Source: Sutcliffiella tianshenii
GTDB taxonomy: Bacteria > Bacillota > Bacilli > Bacillales > Bacillaceae_I
NCBI RefSeq assembly: GCF_016908565.1
Contig: NZ_JAFBED010000001.1
Coordinates: 722,163 to 786,162 of the forward strand
Direction: 5' to 3'
DNA length: 64,000 nucleotides
Positions 56,433 to 64,000 of the stretch are shown here, piece after piece. A program made the position numbers and the translations under genes. Position 1 is the first letter of the stretch, and each line of letters starts with the position of its first letter. The notes beneath the pieces are model-generated. The model was not told where the DNA came from, made no database searches, and saw nothing but the letters and a program-made list of their open reading frames with translations.

Positions 56433-57554
56433 TTGTATATTGAAGAGTTGTCCTTAAGGCACTACCGGAATTATCAAAGCTTGGATGCCGTATTTGAAAA
56501 TGGCGTGAATGTCATCCTGGGGGAGAATGCCCAAGGAAAGACAAACGTAATGGAATCCATCTATGTACTGGCCATGGCAAAGTCGCATCGTACCTCAAAC
56601 GACAAAGATCTTATCAGTTGGGACGAAGAGTATGCTAAAATAGAAGGCAGGATACATAAAAGAAATGGACCGTTGCCATTACAGCTTGTCATTTCAAAAA
56701 AAGGGAAAAAGGCAAAAAGCAATCATTTGGAACAATCAAAGCTGAGTCAATATGTCGGAAATATGAATATTGTCATGTTTGCGCCTGAGGATTTGTCCCT
56801 TGTTAAAGGGAGTCCGCAGGTAAGACGAAGATTCATCGATATGGAACTAGGCCAGGTTTCCCCTGTCTATATGCATGATCTTGCACGCTATCAAAAGGTT
56901 TTGCAGCAGAGAAACCATTATTTGAAGCAGCTCCAGACCAGAAAGCAAAAAGACGAAACCATGCTTTTTGTCCTGACGGAACAGATGGTGGAGCTTGCGG
57001 CCAAAGTGACTGTCAAACGCCTGGAGTTTATCCAGCTATTGCAAAAATGGGCTCAACCAATACATAGCAGCATCAGCAGAGGGTTGGAAGAATTGACGAT
57101 TATTTACAAACCCTCTATTGATCATGTATCAGAAAGCTTAAATTTGTCGAAAATGATAGAAGCATATAACGAAAAATTTGATAAAATAAAAGATAGAGAA
57201 ATTGAAAGAGGCGTCACACTGTTTGGACCGCATCGGGATGACCTGATCTTTCATGTGAACGGAAAAGAAGTGCAGACTTTCGGGTCGCAAGGACAACAAC
57301 GGACTACAGCCCTTTCTTTAAAGTTGGCAGAAATTGACCTCATCTATTCTGTAGTCGGCGAATATCCGATTCTACTCTTGGATGATGTGTTATCAGAATT
57401 AGATGATTATAGACAATCCCACTTGTTGAATACGATTCAGGGAAAAGTGCAGACCTTCGTCACAACGACAAGTGTGGACGGAATAGACCATAAAACGCTG
57501 AAACAAGCAGCAACCTATGAGGTAGTCTCTGGTTCTTTAAAGAAATTGAACTGA
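56433..57554 (+). CDS. recF: DNA replication and repair protein RecF
   Basis: 373 residues. Walker [10 protein letters not shown] (about 31-39), the signature G-S-Q-G-Q-Q-R-T, and Walker [12 protein letters not shown] place it among SMC-like ATPases. It loads RecA at gaps. The TTG start at 56433 gives the family N-terminus M-Y-I-E-E-L; the ribosome binding site is weak (GATGGTGA). Coupled to yaaA by a short gap. Confidence 0.97.
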   Translation: MYIEELSLRHYRNYQSLDAVFENGVNVILGENAQGKTNVMESIYVLAMAKSHRTSNDKDLISWDEEYAKIEGRIHKRNGPLPLQLVISKKGKKAKSNHLEQSKLSQYVGNMNIVMFAPEDLSLVKGSPQVRRRFIDMELGQVSPVYMHDLARYQKVLQQRNHYLKQLQTRKQKDETMLFVLTEQMVELAAKVTVKRLEFIQLLQKWAQPIHSSISRGLEELTIIYKPSIDHVSESLNLSKMIEAYNEKFDKIKDREIERGVTLFGPHRDDLIFHVNGKEVQTFGSQGQQRTTALSLKLAEIDLIYSVVGEYPILLLDDVLSELDDYRQSHLLNTIQGKVQTFVTTTSVDGIDHKTLKQAATYEVVSGSLKKLN

Positions 57555-57564
57555 GGTGAAGGAA

Positions 57565-57819
57565 GTGTACTTGCATATCGGGGAAGAGGTTATGGTACGC
57601 GCATCCAATATTATTGCAATCTTGGACAGGCGACTGTTGAAAACGGATTGGCAGAGCTCATTGCCGACAGTGGCAGCCCAATCAATCAGGAATATCAGCA
57701 AGCACGATGTAAAATCGGTAGTTATCACAGAAGAGATAATTTATCTGTCTCCTCTAGCCTCTACAACCTTAAAGAAAAGAATGGACGCTTCCCTGGAAGA
57801 GCTATTTCTTAAAATATAG
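57565..57819 (+). CDS. remB: Extracellular matrix regulator RemB
   Basis: 84 residues. M-Y-L-H-I-G-E-E-V and a C-terminal I-Y-L-S-P-L-A-S-T-T-L-K-K match RemB (YaaB), a small protein linked to biofilm matrix gene control in B. subtilis. The GTG at 57565 has an AGGTG site six bases upstream; a GTG three codons earlier overlaps it. It starts ten bases after the recF stop. Confidence 0.93.
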   Translation: MYLHIGEEVMVRASNIIAILDRRLLKTDWQSSLPTVAAQSIRNISKHDVKSVVITEEIIYLSPLASTTLKKRMDASLEELFLKI

Positions 57820-57871
57820 CGGCAAAGCATAAAGAGTCATACTCTCGTACGCAATGCCCGGATTGAAATAA

Positions 57872-59821
<1,950 letters not shown>

Positions 59822-59937
59822 GAGATTCCTTATTTATCCATTTGAATAATAGATTTTTGCAGGGTAGGGTGCCTATCCTGCCGGTTACATAGGGCGGATC
59901 CGGTGTGAAACCGGATTTCGCAAGGAGGTTCATATAA

Positions 59938-62427
59938 ATGTCTCAAGTTAAAGAAATTAATATCAGTCAGGAAATGAAAACGTCCTTCCTGGATTACGCA
60001 ATGAGCGTTATCGTTTCCCGTGCCCTTCCTGATGTTCGTGACGGCTTGAAGCCTGTTCATCGACGGATCTTGTACGCAATGAATGATTTGGGGATGACAT
60101 CGGATAAAGCCTATAAAAAATCTGCCCGTATCGTAGGGGAAGTTATCGGTAAGTACCATCCGCATGGTGACTCTGCAGTTTATGACACGATGGTGCGTAT
60201 GGCGCAGGATTTCAATTTCCGTTATATGCTGATCGATGGCCATGGGAACTTCGGTTCTGTCGATGGTGACGCTGCAGCTGCGATGCGTTATACAGAGGCA
60301 AGGATGTCCAAAATCGCGATGGAGATCCTACGTGACATCAATAAGGATACGATTGATTATCAAGATAACTACGATGGTTCTGAAAGAGAGCCGATTGTAC
60401 TTCCTGCAAGATTCCCGAACCTTCTGGTGAATGGTGCATCCGGTATCGCCGTTGGGATGGCAACGAATATTCCCCCGCACCAACTTGGTGAGATCATTGA
60501 CGGGGTCCTCGCGGTAAGCAGAGATCCTGAGATTACGATTCCCGAGTTGATGGAGATCATCCCTGGTCCTGATTTCCCGACCGCCGGGCAAATACTTGGC
60601 AGAAGCGGCATCCGCCGTGCTTATGAAACAGGTAGAGGCTCCATTACGATCCGTGCAAAGGTTGAAATCGAAACAAAGCCGAATGGTAGAGAAGTCATCC
60701 TTGTCCATGAATTGCCTTACCAAGTAAACAAAGCCAGACTGATTGAAAAAATTGCGGACCTGGTCCGTGACAAGAAGATTGAAGGCATTTCCGATCTGCG
60801 TGATGAATCAGACCGTAACGGTATGCGAATCGTCATGGAAGTGAAGAAGGATGCCAATGCGAACGTCCTTTTGAATAACCTATACAAACAGACGTCCTTG
60901 CAGACAAGTTTCGGTATCAATATGCTGGCCCTTGTCAATGGCGAACCTAAAGTATTGAACCTGAAGCAGTGCCTATACCACTATCTGGAGCATCAAAAAG
61001 TAGTCATCAAGCGCAGAACGGCATTCGAACTCCGTAAGGCCGAAGCACGTGCCCATATACTCGAAGGTCTGCGTATCGCACTTGATCACTTGGATGCGGT
61101 CATCACATTGATCAGAAGCTCCCAGACAGCCGATATTGCCCGTGAAGGCTTAATGACTGAATTCTCCTTATCGGAAAAGCAGGCACAAGCTATCCTTGAC
61201 ATGCGTCTGCAACGTTTAACAGGATTAGAACGTGAAAAGATCGAAGAGGAATATCAAGGTCTCATGCAGCTAATCGCTGAACTGAAAGCAATCCTTGCTG
61301 ACGAAGAGAAGGTATTGGAGATTATCCGTGAGGAACTGACAGAGGTAAAAGAGCGCTTCAATGATAACCGTCGAACTGAAATCATGGTCGGTGGCCTTGA
61401 AGCAATCGAGGATGAAGATTTGATTCCACGCCAGAATGTCGTCATTACCTTGACTCATAATGGCTATATCAAGCGTCTCCCACTTTCGACTTACCGCAGT
61501 CAGCGACGAGGCGGCCGTGGAGTGCAGGGGATGGGAACAAATGAAAATGACTTTGTGGAACATCTATTGACGACTTCCACGCATGATACGCTTTTATTCT
61601 TCACCAATAAAGGCAAAGTATACCGTGCAAAAGGTTATGAAATTCCGGAATATAGCCGTACAGCAAAAGGCATCCCGATCATCAACCTCCTAGAAGTGGA
61701 AAAAGGGGAATGGGTCAATGCCATTATCCCTGTAGAGGAGTTTGTCGATGATTGGTATCTCTTCTTTACTACAAAGCACGGGATTTCCAAGCGTTCCCCG
61801 CTATCTCAATTCGCCAATATCCGTAAAGGCGGTCTGATCGCACTCGGCCTCCGTGATAATGATGAATTGATCAGCGTAAAAATGACGGATGGTACGAAGG
61901 AAATGATCATCGGTACGAAAAAAGGTATGCTCATCCGTTTCCATGAAACCGACGTTCGCTCCATGGGTAGAACTGCAACCGGTGTAAAAGGAATCACCAT
62001 TTCAGATGACGATGAAGTGGTCGGCATGGAGCTTCTCGAAGAAAATCTCGATGTATTGGTCGTTACGAAAAATGGTTATGGAAAACGTACTCCTGCTGAA
62101 GAGTACCGCATCCAGAGCCGTGGCGGTAAAGGAATCAAAACGTGTAACATTACCGATCGCAATGGAGAACTCGTATCAGTTAAGACAGTTACAACCGATG
62201 AAGACCTTATGCTTATTACTGCAAGCGGCGTACTGATACGCATGTCCGTCGATGGCATTTCACAGATGGGCCGTAATACGCAAGGGGTAAAATTGATCCG
62301 TTTAGCCGAGAACGAATTTGTTACGACTGTAGCAAGGGTTGATAAGGAAGAAGAAGGCCCGGACGATTTAGAATTGGAAGATTCCAATCTCGAAGAAGGA
62401 ATTCCTGCTGAAGAGGTCGAAGAATAA
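59938..62427 (+). CDS. gyrA: DNA gyrase subunit A
   Basis: 829 residues. The winged-helix and tower have M-R-Y-T-E-A-R with the catalytic Tyr 118, which bonds to DNA. The quinolone-region residues include H-G-D-S-A-V-Y with Ser at about 80. The C-terminal pinwheel has the GyrA box Q-R-R-G-G-R-G and an acidic tail. The ATG has AAGGAGG upstream. The serine and nearby Glu/Asp are wild-type-like. Confidence 0.98.
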   Translation: MSQVKEINISQEMKTSFLDYAMSVIVSRALPDVRDGLKPVHRRILYAMNDLGMTSDKAYKKSARIVGEVIGKYHPHGDSAVYDTMVRMAQDFNFRYMLIDGHGNFGSVDGDAAAAMRYTEARMSKIAMEILRDINKDTIDYQDNYDGSEREPIVLPARFPNLLVNGASGIAVGMATNIPPHQLGEIIDGVLAVSRDPEITIPELMEIIPGPDFPTAGQILGRSGIRRAYETGRGSITIRAKVEIETKPNGREVILVHELPYQVNKARLIEKIADLVRDKKIEGISDLRDESDRNGMRIVMEVKKDANANVLLNNLYKQTSLQTSFGINMLALVNGEPKVLNLKQCLYHYLEHQKVVIKRRTAFELRKAEARAHILEGLRIALDHLDAVITLIRSSQTADIAREGLMTEFSLSEKQAQAILDMRLQRLTGLEREKIEEEYQGLMQLIAELKAILADEEKVLEIIREELTEVKERFNDNRRTEIMVGGLEAIEDEDLIPRQNVVITLTHNGYIKRLPLSTYRSQRRGGRGVQGMGTNENDFVEHLLTTSTHDTLLFFTNKGKVYRAKGYEIPEYSRTAKGIPIINLLEVEKGEWVNAIIPVEEFVDDWYLFFTTKHGISKRSPLSQFANIRKGGLIALGLRDNDELISVKMTDGTKEMIIGTKKGMLIRFHETDVRSMGRTATGVKGITISDDDEVVGMELLEENLDVLVVTKNGYGKRTPAEEYRIQSRGGKGIKTCNITDRNGELVSVKTVTTDEDLMLITASGVLIRMSVDGISQMGRNTQGVKLIRLAENEFVTTVARVDKEEEGPDDLELEDSNLEEGIPAEEVEE

Positions 62428-62448
62428 GAAGTGCAAATAGTCTAATCC

Positions 62449-62477
62449 AAAGAGGGACACTCTATGTGTTCCTCTTT
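62449..62477 (+). terminator. Weak hairpin after gyrA
   Basis: CAAAGAGGGACAC and GTGTTCCTCTTTG form a 13-bp stem with one G-U pair around a short loop. No strong T run follows, so it may pass RNA polymerase into the next gene. Confidence 0.5.
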
Positions 62478-62509
62478 GTGTATAAAGAGGTAAGGAGAGG
62501 AAAGCGTGT

Positions 62510-63580
62510 ATGCTAGTGAAAACTGAACAATTGGTGGAAGGGTGTATATTAGCCAAAGAAGTAAAATCTCTGACAACAAAGCCAATCATTACGAAACGAA
62601 CAGTTCTTACAAGTCAACATATCGAAATCTTGGAACTTTTTTTAATAGATGAAGTCGAGATCGAAGCATTCCTTTCAAACGGACAGCCATTCAACCCTCA
62701 ACTATTACCTGTTCGCGAGGAAAAGCCGAAGGAAGATTCCTTCCTGCAGATGTATTTTAAAGCAACGCAAAGCTATAAGCGTCTGTATCAAACCTGGCAA
62801 TCAGGTGCTCCCATCGATTATTCAGAAGTAAGAAAGGCCATTATCCCCATGATTGAAAAATCCTTGGTCTTTCCACAAGAAGTGTTTTCTGTCTACCATT
62901 ACACCAATGAAGAAGAATATGTCTTTCATCACTCTGTAGCGGTGGCTATCATCGCAGCCTCCATTGCAAAAACGATGGGATTCAAAAAGAAGGATATCAT
63001 CCAGGTAGGCATTGCAGGTTTTCTGATGGATTGCGGAATGTCCAGGATCGACCAGAAAATCCTAAAAAATGTAGCCGCATTGAAGAAGGAAGAGTTTGAT
63101 CAGATAAAAGAACACCCGATATTCAGTTATCAGATGGTGAGCAAGCAGCCTGTCATTCAAGATGAGATCAAGCTCGCTGTCCTGCAGCATCACGAACGCT
63201 ATGATAAAAGCGGCTATCCTTTTGGACTGTCTGAGGATAAGATTCATGATTATACGAAAATACTTGCTGTTGCCGATGTTTTCCACGCTATGACCTCTCC
63301 AAGGAAGTATCGCAGCAAGCAATCACCATTCAAAGTCATCGAGCAGCTCAAGCATGAGACTTTCGGGAAGTATGATCTTGCTGTCGTCCAAGCTCTGACA
63401 AACAGCGTATGCAGAATCAGCGTAGGGGCAAAGCTGAGACTTTCCAATCGGAAAATCGTGGATGTGGTATTCATCGATCCGGCAACCCCGACAAGACCGA
63501 TGGTGAGAATAGAGAACAGCGAACAATTCATCTCCTTAAATCAAGAACTCGATCTTTTTGTAGAAGAGATCATTAAGTAG
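62510..63580 (+). CDS. HD-GYP-type protein with degenerate metal-site motifs
   Basis: 356 residues. Residues about 145-310 follow an HD-GYP fold: H-H-S-V-A-V, H-H-E-R-Y-D-K-S-G-Y-P and A-D-V-F-H-A-M-T. Several metal ligands are changed: the usual H-D-x-G-K is M-D-C-G-M, and the Asp of A-D-x-x-D-A-M-T is His. It may have lost c-di-GMP phosphodiesterase activity and serve as a scaffold or sensor. The N-terminal 140 residues resemble no known family by eye. The ATG has AAGGAGAGG upstream. It sits between gyrA and the rRNA operon. Confidence 0.85.
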   Translation: MLVKTEQLVEGCILAKEVKSLTTKPIITKRTVLTSQHIEILELFLIDEVEIEAFLSNGQPFNPQLLPVREEKPKEDSFLQMYFKATQSYKRLYQTWQSGAPIDYSEVRKAIIPMIEKSLVFPQEVFSVYHYTNEEEYVFHHSVAVAIIAASIAKTMGFKKKDIIQVGIAGFLMDCGMSRIDQKILKNVAALKKEEFDQIKEHPIFSYQMVSKQPVIQDEIKLAVLQHHERYDKSGYPFGLSEDKIHDYTKILAVADVFHAMTSPRKYRSKQSPFKVIEQLKHETFGKYDLAVVQALTNSVCRISVGAKLRLSNRKIVDVVFIDPATPTRPMVRIENSEQFISLNQELDLFVEEIIK

Positions 63581-63590
63581 GGATTACATA

Positions 63591-63629
63591 AAAAGGTCAT
63601 GCTGCCGATTCCGGAAGTGTGACTTTTTT
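63591..63629 (+). terminator. Terminator after the HD-GYP gene
   Basis: AAAAGGTCA and TGACTTTTT arms with a second inner CCG/CGG pair, followed by T residues. Confidence 0.75.
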
Positions 63630-63669
63630 ATATCTTTAAAAATAATTTAATCATATATTGAAAAAGTAA

Positions 63670-63698
63670 TTGCAACCGGACAAACCCCGTGCTATAAT
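63670..63698 (+). promoter_or_regulatory. rrn promoter P1
   Basis: TTGCAA (63670-63675), 17 bases, TATAAT (63693-63698). Confidence 0.85.
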
Positions 63699-63763
63699 CA
63701 ATCAAGTCAGCAACACAAGTAATTGTGAATAACATTCTTCAAAAAAAGAATTTCAAAAAAACG

Positions 63764-63793
63764 TTGACTTAAAATAATGATTTGTGTTATATT
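63764..63793 (+). promoter_or_regulatory. rrn promoter P2
   Basis: TTGACT (63764-63769), 18 bases, TATATT (63788-63793). Tandem rrn promoters are usual in Bacillus, with the P2 start region near 63800. Confidence 0.8.
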
Positions 63794-63828
63794 AAAGGGG
63801 TCGCTTTTAACAAAGCTTCTACCGAAAG

Positions 63829-63839
63829 AGCTCTTTGAA
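63829..63839 (+). promoter_or_regulatory. rrn boxA antitermination element
   Basis: AGCTCTTTGAA is close to the boxA consensus TGCTCTTTAA. It lies in the leader, as in other Bacillus rrn operons. Confidence 0.65.
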
Positions 63840-63939
63840 AACTAAACAAAACAACAGCGTCCACGTTAATCTTATAGGGATTAACAAAGAACGAAAATGT
63901 AACATAAGCTAGTCAACATTTGAGCATAAGCTCAAACTC

Positions 63940-64000
<61 letters not shown>

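Noticed and set aside
60100..60300. Quinolone-resistance change in gyrA
   Set aside because: The Ser in H-G-D-S-A-V-Y and neighbouring residues look wild type.

Overview
This 64 kb window is the replication-origin region of a low-GC, endospore-forming Firmicute of the family Bacillaceae. The evidence is the conserved gene order rpmH-oriC-dnaA-dnaN-yaaA-recF-remB-gyrB-gyrA followed by an rRNA operon, the order rnpA-yidC(spoIIIJ)-khpB(jag)-mnmE-mnmG-rsmG-noc-soj-spo0J on the other side, the WalRKHIJ locus, and sporulation and germination genes (a ger operon, yyaC, spoIIIJ). The layout closely follows Bacillus subtilis, but the 5-18 kb stretch and several insertions are lineage-specific. Genus cannot be fixed from the sequence alone.

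Layout. 1-18.3 kb is an accessory arm: the end of a CPBP-type membrane protease, a germinant-receptor operon in B-A-C order, a DegV protein, a NERD/zinc-ribbon protein, a 104-bp tandem hairpin array, malate:quinone oxidoreductase, an alpha/beta hydrolase, a soluble PAS chemoreceptor, a DUF4385 protein, a 1233-residue four-part fusion (DUF2062-like, GH18-like, NodB deacetylase, GT2 glycosyltransferase), a secreted Thr/Pro-rich protein, and an Rrf2 regulator with a nitroreductase. 18.3-28 kb, all on the minus strand, is rlmH, yyzF, htrC and walJ-I-H-K-R (the essential cell-wall two-component system), then an M23/LysM/G5 cell-wall hydrolase. 28.1-28.6 kb is a four-tRNA operon (Lys-Glu-Asp-Phe in transcription order). 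28.9-38.6 kb is purA, dnaB, rplI, gdpP, yybS, rpsR-ssbA-rpsF, ychF and yyzM. 38.6-42.2 kb holds an MscS channel, a YkvI-like permease, yyaC and a DUF554 protein. 42.2-51.9 kb is chromosome partitioning (spo0J, soj, noc), rRNA and tRNA modification (rsmG, mnmG, mnmE), khpB, yidC, rnpA and rpmH. 51.9-54.95 kb is the bipartite oriC flanking dnaA. From 53.4 kb to the end the plus strand carries dnaN, yaaA, recF, remB, gyrB, gyrA, a degenerate HD-GYP protein, tandem rrn promoters and the first bases of 16S rRNA.

The genes work as one replication and segregation neighbourhood. DnaA, DnaN, RecF, gyrase, SsbA and DnaB replicate DNA. Soj, Spo0J and Noc with parS sites segregate and protect it. WalRK and its accessory proteins couple growth to wall metabolism. 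DnaA boxes occur at oriC and also in two smaller clusters, near rlmH and between mnmE and khpB, which may modulate initiation.

The most unusual structure is a roughly 140-bp dispersed palindromic element present seven times between 26 and 53 kb, always between genes. Its stem arms change between copies with matching changes on the other side, and it occurs twice as inverted pairs made of one copy of each of two sequence classes. Next in interest are the 104-bp hairpin array at 6.3-6.7 kb and the large fusion glycosyltransferase. No prophage, CRISPR array or complete insertion sequence was seen.
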